Assembly: GCF_019511605.1 (NCBI RefSeq)
Contig: NZ_JAEUAV010000024.1
Coordinates: 1-64,000 of the forward strand
Length of the DNA stretch: 64,000 bases
Source: Paraburkholderia phenoliruptrix
GTDB taxonomy: Bacteria > Pseudomonadota > Gammaproteobacteria > Burkholderiales > Burkholderiaceae
Reading direction: 5' to 3'
Part shown: positions 1-8,771 of the stretch, piece by piece
Layout: the number at the start of each line of letters is the position of its first letter
Numbering within the stretch: the stretch's first letter is position 1
Notes under the pieces: generated by a model
What the model was told of the DNA's origin: nothing
What the model saw: only the letters and a program-made list of their open reading frames with translations
Database searches by the model: none
Position numbers and translations under genes: made by a program

Positions 1-113
1 ACCACCCCCCGACCGTCGCTGCACCCCCTCAAGAATGACCAAACACCCCCTCGCACACTAAAATGTCCGCTTTCCGACATCCCGCGCGTCTTTAACCGGT
101 CGCGCCGCCCGTC

Positions 114-1145
114 ATGCAACATTTCGCGTCCGACAACTATGCCGGCATCTGCCCCGAAGCGCTCGACGCGCTCATCGCCGCCAACAACAGCGGCCACGAA
201 CCGGCCTACGGCGACGATTCCTGGACCAACCAGGTCTGCGACCGTCTGCGCGAACTGTTCCAGACCGACTGCGAAGTGTTCTTCGTCTTCAACGGCACGG
301 CCGCCAATTCGCTTGCGCTTGCGTCGCTGTGTCAGTCGTATCACTCGGTGATCTGCCATGAACTCGCGCACATCGAGACCGACGAATGCGGCGGCCCAGA
401 ATTCTTCTCCGGCGGCTCGAAGCTGCTGACGGCGCCGGGCGTCGGCGGCAAGCTCACGCCAGATGCAATCGAGGCGGTCGTCACGCGCCGCGCCGACATC
501 CACTATCCCAAGCCGAAGGTGGTCACGCTCACCCAGTCAACGGAAGTGGGCACCGTCTACAGCGTCGAGGAAATCCGCGCGATTGCGGCGATCGCCAAGC
601 GGCGTCATCTGAAGGTGCATATGGACGGCGCGCGTTTCGCGAATGCGGTGGCTGCGCTGAACGTGCATCCGTCGGAGATCACGTGGCGCGCGGGCGTCGA
701 CGTGCTGTGTTTCGGCGGCACCAAGAACGGCCTGCCGGTGGGCGAGGCAGTGGTGTTCTTCGACCGCGCGCTCGCCGCCGACTTCGCGTATCGCCTGAAG
801 CAGGCGGGCCAGCTTGCGTCGAAAATGCGCTTCATCTCCGCGCCGTGGCTCGGGCTGCTCGATAACGACGTCTGGTTGCGCAACGCGCGTCATGCGAACG
901 CAATGGCCGAGCTGTTGCAAACACGCTTGCAGGAAATTCCCGGCGTGCAAATCATGTTTCCGCGCGAATCGAACGCGGTATTCGCGCAGCTGCCCGCGCA
1001 AGCGGCCAGAGCGATGCATGCGCGCGGCTGGAAGTTTTACGAGTTCATCGGCGCGGGCGGTTGCCGGCTGATGTGTGCGTGGGACACGCAGCCGCAAACC
1101 GTGGAGCGTTTTGCGGCGGAAGTACGCGAGCTATGCGCAGCGTAA
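114..1145 (+). CDS. ltaE: Low-specificity L-threonine aldolase / beta-eliminating lyase family
   Basis: Likely a PLP enzyme that splits L-threonine or L-allo-threonine into glycine and acetaldehyde in the cytosol. The 343 residues match the family's usual length. The N-terminus has the typical SDNYAG-type opening, and the PLP lysine is probably K204 in the motif FGGTKNGLPVGE. The motif HMDGARFANA, about 35 residues upstream of that lysine, supplies the Asp and Arg expected around the cofactor. It stands alone, 47 bp ahead of a NUDIX gene on the same strand, so co-transcription is possible. Substrate stereochemistry cannot be read from the sequence; another beta-eliminating lyase activity is the main alternative. 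Confidence 0.88.
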   Translation: MQHFASDNYAGICPEALDALIAANNSGHEPAYGDDSWTNQVCDRLRELFQTDCEVFFVFNGTAANSLALASLCQSYHSVICHELAHIETDECGGPEFFSGGSKLLTAPGVGGKLTPDAIEAVVTRRADIHYPKPKVVTLTQSTEVGTVYSVEEIRAIAAIAKRRHLKVHMDGARFANAVAALNVHPSEITWRAGVDVLCFGGTKNGLPVGEAVVFFDRALAADFAYRLKQAGQLASKMRFISAPWLGLLDNDVWLRNARHANAMAELLQTRLQEIPGVQIMFPRESNAVFAQLPAQAARAMHARGWKFYEFIGAGGCRLMCAWDTQPQTVERFAAEVRELCAA

Positions 1146-1192
1146 GATTGCAGACGCCGGGCTAAGAGCCCGCATAACACCCAGACCCCACC

Positions 1193-1723
1193 ATGACAGA
1201 CTATCGATTTTGCCCGCGCTGCTCGACACCTCTCGTCGAGCGGGCCGACGCGGAGCATGAGGGCGGCCGCATCCGCCAGAGCTGTCCCGATGCGCAATGC
1301 GGCTACGTCCATTGGAACAACCCGCTGCCGGTGGTCGCGGCTATCGTCGAATACGAAGGCAAGATCCTGCTCGCGCGCAACGCGGCGTGGGCGGAGGGCG
1401 TCTTTGCGCTGATCACGGGCTTCCTCGAAAACGGCGAGACGCCGGAAGAGGGCATTGCGCGCGAGGTGTGGGAAGAGACGTCCTTGCACGCGGAGTCGGT
1501 CGAACTGATCGGCGTGTACGAGTTCATCCGCAAGAACGAACTGATCATCGCGTATCACGTGAAGGCGCACGGCACCATTTCGCTGTCGCCCGAACTGCTC
1601 GAATACCGGCTGGTGGAGCCGGCAAAGCTGCGGCCGTGGCGCGCGGGCACCGGTCAGGCACTCGGCGAATGGATGCGGCGGCGCGGCTTGCCGTTCGAAT
1701 TCGTCGACAGGCCCGGGCAGTAA
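1193..1723 (+). CDS. NUDIX hydrolase with N-terminal zinc ribbon
   Basis: Predicted hydrolase of a nucleoside diphosphate linked to another moiety. Residues 1-40 form a zinc ribbon with C7-x2-C10 and C31-x4-C36, as in NudC-like and related small NUDIX proteins. The Nudix box lies at about residues 76-98 (GFLENGE, then REVWEETSL). The glycine usual near the end of the box is serine here (EETSL); the metal-binding glutamates are present. At 176 residues it is shorter than NADH pyrophosphatase NudC, so that specific activity should not be assumed. The substrate is unknown. Confidence 0.85.
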   Translation: MTDYRFCPRCSTPLVERADAEHEGGRIRQSCPDAQCGYVHWNNPLPVVAAIVEYEGKILLARNAAWAEGVFALITGFLENGETPEEGIAREVWEETSLHAESVELIGVYEFIRKNELIIAYHVKAHGTISLSPELLEYRLVEPAKLRPWRAGTGQALGEWMRRRGLPFEFVDRPGQ

Positions 1724-1811
1724 AGAAGCCGCATTCGTCGAATGCAGGACTCATGCAGCCGCGCGAGCCGCTCATCGAGCCACGCGCCGCGATTCAACGG
1801 ATAACCCCAGG

Positions 1812-1844
1812 CACCTCACAGCCACCTCACAGCTACCTCACAGC
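1812..1844 (+). repeat. 11-bp tandem repeat, three copies
   Basis: Three near-identical 11-bp units (cacctcacagc, with c/t variation at the first base) lie just upstream of the thioesterase gene, with a partial fourth unit after them. The tract sits in the 144-bp gap after the NUDIX gene and would be in the leader of the thioesterase-liv operon. Confidence 0.8.
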
Positions 1845-1867
1845 CACATACGTTCGAGCCCACGCCC

Positions 1868-2323
1868 ATGTCGAAACCCGCACCGTCCGCACGAAGCTCG
1901 TATCCGCACTTTCTCGCCATCACCACGCGCTGGATGGACAACGACGTCTACGGCCACGTGAACAACGTTGTCTATTACAGCTACTTCGATACGGTCGTCA
2001 ACGAGTACCTGGTCCGCGCCGGCGTGCTCGATTTCGAACGCGGCGCGACCATCGGACTCGTGGTGGAGACGCAGTGCAACTACTTCGCGCCGCTGGTATT
2101 TCCCCAGCGCGTCGACGCGGGCCTGCGCGTAGCGCGGCTCGGCACTTCGAGCGTGCGCTACGAAGTGGGCCTGTTCCGGGAAGGCGACGACGCAGCCGCT
2201 GCGCAAGGGCACTTCGTGCACGTGTATGTGGATCGCGTGACGCGCCGTCCGGTGAATCTGCCGGATACGCTGCGCGCGGCGCTCGAGCCGCTTGGCGTCG
2301 CCAGCAACGCGGCCGCGGACTAG
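1868..2323 (+). CDS. Acyl-CoA thioesterase, 4HBT hot-dog family
   Basis: A cytosolic hot-dog-fold thioesterase that would hydrolyse an acyl- or aroyl-CoA thioester. Residues 21-33 carry the family signature [13 protein letters not shown], whose aspartate and HVNN segment form the active-site helix. At 151 residues it is a single domain. Its stop is only four bases before the GTG start of the livH-like permease, so it is probably translated in one operon with the transporter. That suggests its substrate is a CoA ester made from the imported compound, which is inference. A second, different 4HBT protein is encoded at 57719-58162. Confidence 0.85.
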   Translation: MSKPAPSARSSYPHFLAITTRWMDNDVYGHVNNVVYYSYFDTVVNEYLVRAGVLDFERGATIGLVVETQCNYFAPLVFPQRVDAGLRVARLGTSSVRYEVGLFREGDDAAAAQGHFVHVYVDRVTRRPVNLPDTLRAALEPLGVASNAAAD

Positions 2324-2327
2324 GCAC

Positions 2328-3266
2328 GTGCAGTCGTTCGTCATCAACCTGCTGAACGGAATCAGTTTCGGCTTGCTGCTTTTCATGCTGTCGGCCGGCT
2401 TGACGCTGATTTTCAGCATGCTCGGCGTGCTCAACTTCGCGCACGCGAGCTTCTACATGCTGGGCGCGTATGTCGGCTACTCGGTGGCCGCGCGAGCCGG
2501 CTTCTGGGTTGCGCTCGTGATCGCGCCGCTCGTCGTCGGCTTGCTCGGCGCGGCGCTCGAGCGCTGGCTGTTGCGTCGTGTGCGCAGCCACGGCCATCTG
2601 GCCGAGTTGCTGCTCACCTTCGGCGCCGCTTATGTGCTCGGCGAACTCGTCAAGCTCGGCTGGGGCTTGAGCCCGCTTGCCGCAAGCGTGCCGGCCGCGC
2701 TCGACGGTCCGCTTTTCACGCTCTACGGCGCGGCCTTCGCGCGTTATCGCGCATTCATGATGGCGGTTTCGCTCTGCATGCTGGCGCTGTTGTACGCGGT
2801 GCTGCGCGTGTCGAAAGCGGGGCTCATTGTGCGCGCGGCGCTCACCCACGCAAGCGCTGTCGAAGCGCTCGGCCACGACGTGCCGCGTGTCTTCACCGGC
2901 GTGTTCGCGGCGGGCACGGCGCTCGCGGCGTTGGCTGGCGTGATCGGCGCGCCGCTTACGGTCATCGAACCCGCAATGGCCGAATCGCTCGGCTCGATAG
3001 TGTTCGTGGTGGTCGTGATAGGCGGGCTCGGATCGCTGGGTGGCGCGCTCGTTGCATCGCTGCTGATAGGCTGTGTGCAGACGCTTGCCATCGCGAGCGA
3101 CGTCTCGCTCGGCGACGTGCTCGCCGCCTTCGGCGCGTCCTTGCCGCAGGAATGGGACGCGCTCACGCTCGCTCAGCTTGCACCGCTGATTCCGTACCTG
3201 CTGCTCGTCGCCATGCTGGCGCTGCGCCCGCGCGGCCTGTTCGGACGGCGCGACGACCATGCGTGA
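2328..3266 (+). CDS. livH: Branched-chain amino acid type ABC transporter permease (LivH family)
   Basis: Inner-membrane permease of a LivHMGF-type ABC importer. It is very hydrophobic, with about eight membrane segments, and opens with the family's FVINLLNGISFGLLLFMLSA stretch. I start it at the GTG at 2328, four bases after the thioesterase stop, which removes a poorly conserved in-frame N-terminal extension back to a TTG at 2292 and gives 312 residues, normal for LivH. The motif VIGGLGSLGGALVASLLIG near the C-terminus is the conserved loop that contacts the ATPase. Its end overlaps the livM start by 8 bp. No periplasmic binding protein is encoded in this operon. Confidence 0.88.
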   Translation: MQSFVINLLNGISFGLLLFMLSAGLTLIFSMLGVLNFAHASFYMLGAYVGYSVAARAGFWVALVIAPLVVGLLGAALERWLLRRVRSHGHLAELLLTFGAAYVLGELVKLGWGLSPLAASVPAALDGPLFTLYGAAFARYRAFMMAVSLCMLALLYAVLRVSKAGLIVRAALTHASAVEALGHDVPRVFTGVFAAGTALAALAGVIGAPLTVIEPAMAESLGSIVFVVVVIGGLGSLGGALVASLLIGCVQTLAIASDVSLGDVLAAFGASLPQEWDALTLAQLAPLIPYLLLVAMLALRPRGLFGRRDDHA

Positions 3267-4686
3267 GCGCATCGAGCCGGCTCGCCGAGTCGCTGCGACG
3301 GCGAGGCCCGAAGCCAATGCGGGAGCCGCGCAAGCGAGGCGTGGACGGCTCGTCACATGGAGCCGTCTGCTGCCGTGGCTCGCGCTGATTCTGCTGCTCG
3401 CGCTGCCGCCTCTCGTCTGGCGGCAAAGCTGGCTGCTCGCCTATCTCGCGCAGACCGCGACGATGATCGTCTTCGCGCTCTCCTACAACCTGTTGCTCGG
3501 CGAAACGGGGCTGTTGTCATTCGGCCATGCCGCGTATGCCGGCCTCGGCGCACTGATCGCCGCGCACGTGTTCAATCGTTTCGGCGTGCCGCTCGCGCTG
3601 CTGCCGCTCGTCGGCGGAGCAGGGGCCGCGCTATGCGGCGCGTTGCTCGGTTTCATCTCGACGCGCCGTGCGGGAACCGCATTCGCCATGATCACGCTCG
3701 GCATCGGCGAACTGGTTGCCGCTGCCGCGTGGACCTTGCCGGACTGGTTCGGCGGCGAGGCGGGCGTCGCGATCGACCGCGCGAGCGGACCGGCGTTCGG
3801 CGCGTGGACATTCGGCCCGGCCCGCGAGGCCTATACGCTGATCGCGTTGTGGTGTCTGCTCGCGAGCGTGGCGATGTTTGCGCTCACGCGCACGCCGTTC
3901 ATGCGCGTTGCCAACGCGGTGCGCGACAACCCGGTGCGTGCGGCGGCCATCGGCTGCTACCCGCGCCGCATCCGCTACGGCGTCGTGGTTATGTCCGCGT
4001 TTTTTGCGGGCGTCGCGGGCACGCTGGCGCTGATCAACGTCGAACTGGTGTCCACGGAAAGCGTGAGCATGCTGCGCTCCGGTTCCGTGCTGATCGCGAC
4101 GGTGATCGGCGGCACCGGCGCTTTTTTCGGACCAGTTGCAGGCGCGGTCGTGCTGACGTTTTTCAGCACGGCGGTGGCCAGCGTCACCCGCGCCTGGCTC
4201 TTCTATCTAGGGTTGTTTTTCGTCGTGATCGTGGTGGCTGCACCGGACGGTCTCGCCGGTTTCCTCGCGCGCCACGCGGCGCGGCTCGTGCGATACGGCT
4301 GGCGGTCGTGCCGAGCCGTCTACCTCGCCGGCACGGCGGCGTTTGTGCTGTGGAGCGCCGCCGTCGTGCTCGCGGTGCAGTGGGCCTACGCTGCGCAATT
4401 CGACGCTGACCAAGGCGCGGCATTCGGCTCGGTATTCAGCGTGACACTCGGCCCGGCACTCGGCGCGAGCGGCGTGGCTTCGCTGCTGTCATTCGTCGGC
4501 TCGTCGCCTACGCGGCTCAGCCTCGCGATTTTCGCGCTCGCTGCGTGCGGCACGCTGGCGGCTTTCGCCGCGCGCCGCGCGCAGCACCGTTTTGCCGCGC
4601 AGGCTCGTACACAGGGACCTGCACAGGGACCGGAGCAGGCACCTGCGCAGGCCGCCGCGCTGCACGACTCGGGAGACGCGCGATGA
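3259..4686 (+). CDS. livM: LivM-family permease with extended C-terminus
   Basis: Second membrane subunit of the importer. Residues from about 35 to 330 contain the usual LivM segments, including LSYNLLLGETGLLSFGHAAY and the cytoplasmic-loop motif VIGGTGAFFGPVAGAVV. The protein is 475 residues, longer than most LivM proteins. After the canonical end (about residue 340) there is an extra tract of roughly 100 residues with two more hydrophobic segments, then a Gln/Pro/Ala tail encoded by a 12-bp repeat. The start overlaps livH, and the stop overlaps the next ATG (ATGA). The extra segments may dock a partner or may simply be tolerated. Confidence 0.86.
   Translation: MRERIEPARRVAATARPEANAGAAQARRGRLVTWSRLLPWLALILLLALPPLVWRQSWLLAYLAQTATMIVFALSYNLLLGETGLLSFGHAAYAGLGALIAAHVFNRFGVPLALLPLVGGAGAALCGALLGFISTRRAGTAFAMITLGIGELVAAAAWTLPDWFGGEAGVAIDRASGPAFGAWTFGPAREAYTLIALWCLLASVAMFALTRTPFMRVANAVRDNPVRAAAIGCYPRRIRYGVVVMSAFFAGVAGTLALINVELVSTESVSMLRSGSVLIATVIGGTGAFFGPVAGAVVLTFFSTAVASVTRAWLFYLGLFFVVIVVAAPDGLAGFLARHAARLVRYGWRSCRAVYLAGTAAFVLWSAAVVLAVQWAYAAQFDADQGAAFGSVFSVTLGPALGASGVASLLSFVGSSPTRLSLAIFALAACGTLAAFAARRAQHRFAAQARTQGPAQGPEQAPAQAAALHDSGDAR
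4609..4656 (+). repeat. 12-bp degenerate tandem repeat in 3' end of livM
   Basis: Four consecutive 12-bp units (for example acacagggacct, gcacagggaccg) encode a Gln/Gly/Pro/Ala tail at the LivM C-terminus. The period equals four codons, so changes in copy number keep the frame. Confidence 0.75.
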
Positions 4687-5447
4687 TCCCGGCGCTCGCG
4701 CTGTCCGGCGTCGAAAAGCGCTTTGGCGCCACGCAGATTTTGCGCGGCGTGAACCTCGCCGTCGAGCCGGGCGAGCGCCATGCGCTGATTGGCCCCAACG
4801 GCGCGGGCAAGTCCACGCTGTTCAATCTGATCGCGGGCGGCGCGCGGCCTAACGCTGGACGCATCCATCTGTTCGGCGCGGAGATCACACGGCTTGCGCC
4901 GGCCGCCATCACGCGCCGCGGCCTCGCGCGCAGTTTCCAGAGCACGAGTGTGTTCGCGCGCCTGAGCGTGTTCGACAACCTGCGCTGTGCAGCGCTCTTC
5001 GCCGAGCGCGACCGCATGCGCTGGTGGCAGCGGTTCGCGGCTTCGTCCACGGTCGATGCGCGCGCGTGGCAGGTGCTCGAGGCAGTCGGGCTGGGCGAGC
5101 GCGCGCATGTGCCGGCCGGCATGCTCAGCTATGCGGAACAGCGCGCACTAGACCTCGGCATTGCGCTCGCGAGCGGCGCGCATACGTTGCTGCTCGACGA
5201 GCCGACCGCCGGCATGAACCGCGCGGAAGCGGCACGTGCAATCGAGCTGATCCGCGAGGCCACAGCGGGCCGCACGCTGTTGATGGTCGAGCACGACATG
5301 AACGCGGTGTTCGCCATCGCGGATCGCATTTCAGTGCTGGTGCAAGGGCGCGTCATCGCCACGGGCACGCCCGCGGCGATCCGCGCGGACGCCGCGGTAC
5401 GCGCGGCCTATCTCGGCGAAGGGTTCGAGCAGCGAGGCGAACTATGA
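4683..5447 (+). CDS. livG: ABC importer ATPase, LivG family, with altered signature motif
   Basis: Cytoplasmic ATPase of the Liv-type importer, 254 residues. The ATG at 4683 overlaps the livM stop as ATGA and starts directly before the conserved LSGVEKRFG region; an in-frame upstream extension inside livM is rejected. Walker A GPNGAGKST (37-45), Walker B LLLDEP (169-174) and switch histidine H204 are intact. The signature motif reads LSYAEQ (148-153); relatives normally have LSYG at this place, so a glycine is replaced by alanine. With LivF's altered Walker A this falls in the same composite ATP site. It overlaps livF by ATGA. Confidence 0.88.
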   Translation: MIPALALSGVEKRFGATQILRGVNLAVEPGERHALIGPNGAGKSTLFNLIAGGARPNAGRIHLFGAEITRLAPAAITRRGLARSFQSTSVFARLSVFDNLRCAALFAERDRMRWWQRFAASSTVDARAWQVLEAVGLGERAHVPAGMLSYAEQRALDLGIALASGAHTLLLDEPTAGMNRAEAARAIELIREATAGRTLLMVEHDMNAVFAIADRISVLVQGRVIATGTPAAIRADAAVRAAYLGEGFEQRGEL

Positions 5448-6178
5448 CGCCTATGACGCCTTTGCTCCACATTCGCGGACTCAACGCATGGTATGGCCCG
5501 AGCCAGGCCTTGCACGGCGTGAACCTGCGCATCGACGCGGGAGAAGTGCTCGCGCTAGTCGGCCGCAACGGCTCTGGGCGCTCCACGCTCGCCCGCGCGA
5601 TCATGGGCCTCGTGCAATGCGAAGGCGAGCTGCGCTTGGCCGGCCGCTCGCTTGCCGGACTGCGTACCTTCGAAATCGCGCGGCTCGGCATCGGCTACGT
5701 GCCGGAGCATCGCGATGTGTTTGCTGGGCTGAGCGTCGGCGAAAACCTCGAGTTGGGCGTCGCGCCGCGGCGGCGCGAAAGCAGAGCCGGACAGCCCGCA
5801 CGCTTCACCGTCGACGACGCGTACACGCTCTTTCCCGTGCTGCGCGAACGCAAGCGCACCCGTGCGGGCGTGCTGTCGGGCGGCGAGCAGCAGATGCTGG
5901 CGCTCGCACGTGCGCTGCTCGGCGACCCGGATCTGCTTGTCGTCGACGAACCGGGCGAGGGCCTCGCAAGCGCGGTCATGCAGCAGGTTGCGCAATGTCT
6001 GCGCGTGCTGCGCGAGCGCGGCATGGCGATGCTGCTGATCGAGCAGCGACTGGTGATCGCGCGCGACCTGGCGAGCCGCGTCGCGGTAATGGGTCATGGC
6101 GAGATTGTCTTCGACGGCGAGCTGAATGCCTTCCAGCAGCGCACGGATGTCATGCGCGAATGGCTCGGCGTGGGTTGA
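5444..6178 (+). CDS. livF: ABC importer ATPase, LivF family, with Arg in place of Walker A Lys
   Basis: Second ATPase of the importer, 244 residues. The ATG at 5444 overlaps the livG stop; an ATG at 5453 is an alternative start. Walker A reads GRNGSGRST (40-48): the lysine that contacts the ATP phosphates is R46, codon CGC. The signature LSGGEQ (144-149) and the Walker B pair D168-E169 are intact. The switch position lies in an IEQR motif instead of containing His, which is common in LivF proteins. The unusual Walker A implies weak or no hydrolysis at the site it forms. It is the last gene of the operon. Confidence 0.87.
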   Translation: MTPMTPLLHIRGLNAWYGPSQALHGVNLRIDAGEVLALVGRNGSGRSTLARAIMGLVQCEGELRLAGRSLAGLRTFEIARLGIGYVPEHRDVFAGLSVGENLELGVAPRRRESRAGQPARFTVDDAYTLFPVLRERKRTRAGVLSGGEQQMLALARALLGDPDLLVVDEPGEGLASAVMQQVAQCLRVLRERGMAMLLIEQRLVIARDLASRVAVMGHGEIVFDGELNAFQQRTDVMREWLGVG

Positions 6179-6461
6179 GGCGGGCTCGCACGATCTTCTT
6201 ACTCCCGCAGCGCGGCCCTCGCCGAAAAGCCGACGGCGCGACCGTGTTTGAATTGCACTGATCGACTCCGCGCTCACGGCCGGCACGCGGGGCTTTGCAC
6301 TGACTGCGCCCGCCGATTCAAACGCTTGATTGTTTGGTGAGCATCCTCCAGAAATCTTGTCGGCAGCGCGCTGACAAATAAAGACAATCATGAAGGCACG
6401 CGGCGCATGCGCGGCTAATGCGCGTCCGTTGTAAGCGTCGCGGCTTCAGGGAGGAGACATC

Positions 6462-8747
6462 ATGAACGACACAGGCGCTTTCGATGAAGAGCCCGAAGGC
6501 AATGCATGGCCCGCCCGCGCGCGTCGCGCGCGGGTGGCGGCATTGCGGTGCAACTGGCGCGTGCCGCTGCGCGCGGGCACGGCGCTTCTGAGCGCGGCGC
6601 TTTTCATGTCGGCCTGCGCCGCCTCGACTTCCACGATGAACGCCGGGCCCCCGGTGGGCTCTTCAGAGTCGAGCGCCACGGGCGCGCAAGCCGCCGTGAC
6701 GCCACGCCCTGCGATAGAAGCCGCCAAAGCGCGACAACTCGCGGCCGAGAGAAGCGTCGCGGCGCGCGTGCCTGCCGCGAGCGGCATGAGCGTGAAGCGC
6801 AGCCGCGCGCTGACGCTGCGCGACTCGGGCATAGACGGTTCACTGATGTTCGCGCGCGACGTCGACTTTCGCGTGACGGGCGACATCGGCTTCATGATCC
6901 ACGACATGGCGGCGACCCTGGTCCCGGCGCGGGCCGGCGAGCCGATTGTTTTTGACGACCCGACGAGCGTGGTCATCGACGTGCATCGCGGCGAAGTCAC
7001 GCTCGACAGCGCAAAGCTCACTGCGATCTTCAACCGTTACCTGTTTAGCTACGAGGGCTCGCCGTTGCGCAACATGCGCGTGGCGCCGCAAGACGGCGGC
7101 AGCCTGCGCATTACTGGCGAGATGCGTCGCGACACGTGGGTGCCCATCGTGCTGTCCGGCTCGCTTGCGATGCGCAGCGCCGACGAACTGGCGTTCCATG
7201 CTAATCATGTCGAGGTCGCGGGTGTTGCGGCCGACCGCTTGATGCAGGCCGCGCATGTAAAGATGGCCGATCTGCTCAAAGTGCAGACGCCGATTGCGCG
7301 CCTTGACGGCGACGACGTCGTGATGCAGGTCGCGAAGCTGACGCCGCCGCCCGCGCTGCGCATGCGGATCGCGAGCATTGCCACGAGCGCGGCGGGCGTG
7401 CGCTTCACGCTCGACGACGGCACGTTGCCGCGCATAGACTGGCCCGCCAACATGCCCGCGCGCGGCATGCTGCTGCAAGGCGGCGATGTGAAGTTCATGC
7501 GCTCCATGCCGATGAATATCGACATGGCGTTGACACCCATCGACGCGGGCGCGCCGTTCGTGCTCGATTTGTACCACTATCGCGAACAGATGGCCGCCGG
7601 CTATTTCACGTTCGACGAAGCCGGTGCGCTCGACGTGCACCTGCCTTCGTTCACCGCTGTCGCAAGCACGGCGAAAGAGCTGCCGCAGGAGATCGGCCGC
7701 GCGAGCGCGCGCTTTAACGACAGCCTGATTCGCGCGCAGCAAGCTTCGCTCGCCGCGGCGCGGCTCGTCTGGCAACACGTGCCGCAGAGCGCGCAAAGCG
7801 CTTCGGCGGCGCGCGCGATGCCTGTGAGCCTGCGCCCAACGTTGCCCGGCCGCGGGGAGGCGGCTCGAACACCGGCACCCAACGACGAGCGTCGTTCGCT
7901 CGCCAACACTGCGTTGATTCATGTGGAAAACGTGGACTTCTATGTAGCCGGGCGCATCGGTTTTCATGTGCGTTCACTCGACGCGCAGTTGGTCCCGAAA
8001 ACGCGAGGCCAACCGGTCGATCTCGACGATCCCGAGCAGTACGACATACGCATTCTCGGCGGCGAGGTGGTGGAGCCGTGGCCCGCGATGGCCGCGCTAT
8101 TTAACGACTATCTACTCGATTACGAGCCGCGCTCGCTGAACGACCTTCACTTGAAGCCGATGGACGGAAAGCTCGAAGTGACAGGCGGCATCAAGCTATG
8201 GAACCACTTTCCCGGCGTATGGCTGCCTACTACGATGAGCGGCACCATTGTCGCGCGAGACGAGCGGCATCTCGTGTATCAGCCGACGTCCGTCAAGGTG
8301 CTCGGCGTGCCGCAGGCCGCATTGCTGCGTGCGCTCGACATTCCGCTTGCCTCGCTTACGCCGTTCGCGCGCAAAGGCGTCGCGCTGCAAGGCAATGAAC
8401 TGGTATTCGATCAGTACACCGTATTCCCGCCGCCGCTGTTGCAAGGGCGCCTTGCGAGCGCGACCGTGACCGACGACGGCCTCGTTCTCGCGTTCAGGCG
8501 CGAGACCGGCGCAGCGCTCGCGCGAGCGCCGGCCAACGCGGCGAAAAGCTATGTATGGATCGAATCGGGCGACGTGAAAATGTTCAACTCGCTCGTCACC
8601 AACGCGCGAACTTTCATCAGGGACAGCTCGAACCCCGGCGCGATGAAGTTCGACCTGTACGGCTATCGCCGGGACGTTTCGAAGGGGACGGTGCGCATGG
8701 GCGCCGACGGCGCGCTCGACGTGGATCTCGCCGCGCGCGGCAAATGA
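6462..8747 (+). CDS. Unrecognised 761-residue lipoprotein-like protein with two tandem modules
   Basis: I do not recognise this protein. After an arginine-rich N-terminus there is a hydrophobic segment (about 38-50) ending in FMSAC, a plausible lipobox with C52 as lipidated residue, so it is probably exported. The rest splits into two related modules, about 127-390 and 485-761, joined by a low-complexity linker. Shared landmarks in the same order: DVDFRVTGDIGF / NVDFYVAGRIGF, FNRYLFSYEGSPLRNM / FNDYLLDYEPRSLNDL, then VEVAGV / VKVLGV, GGDVKF / SGDVKM, and GALDVHL / GALDVDL near each module's end. The start has a strong ribosome site (GGGAGGAG, five bases away). It stands alone; a two-module lipid-binding fold is only a guess. 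Confidence 0.8.
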   Translation: MNDTGAFDEEPEGNAWPARARRARVAALRCNWRVPLRAGTALLSAALFMSACAASTSTMNAGPPVGSSESSATGAQAAVTPRPAIEAAKARQLAAERSVAARVPAASGMSVKRSRALTLRDSGIDGSLMFARDVDFRVTGDIGFMIHDMAATLVPARAGEPIVFDDPTSVVIDVHRGEVTLDSAKLTAIFNRYLFSYEGSPLRNMRVAPQDGGSLRITGEMRRDTWVPIVLSGSLAMRSADELAFHANHVEVAGVAADRLMQAAHVKMADLLKVQTPIARLDGDDVVMQVAKLTPPPALRMRIASIATSAAGVRFTLDDGTLPRIDWPANMPARGMLLQGGDVKFMRSMPMNIDMALTPIDAGAPFVLDLYHYREQMAAGYFTFDEAGALDVHLPSFTAVASTAKELPQEIGRASARFNDSLIRAQQASLAAARLVWQHVPQSAQSASAARAMPVSLRPTLPGRGEAARTPAPNDERRSLANTALIHVENVDFYVAGRIGFHVRSLDAQLVPKTRGQPVDLDDPEQYDIRILGGEVVEPWPAMAALFNDYLLDYEPRSLNDLHLKPMDGKLEVTGGIKLWNHFPGVWLPTTMSGTIVARDERHLVYQPTSVKVLGVPQAALLRALDIPLASLTPFARKGVALQGNELVFDQYTVFPPPLLQGRLASATVTDDGLVLAFRRETGAALARAPANAAKSYVWIESGDVKMFNSLVTNARTFIRDSSNPGAMKFDLYGYRRDVSKGTVRMGADGALDVDLAARGK

Positions 8748-8771
8748 TGCGGCGCGCGGCAAGCGGCCCGC

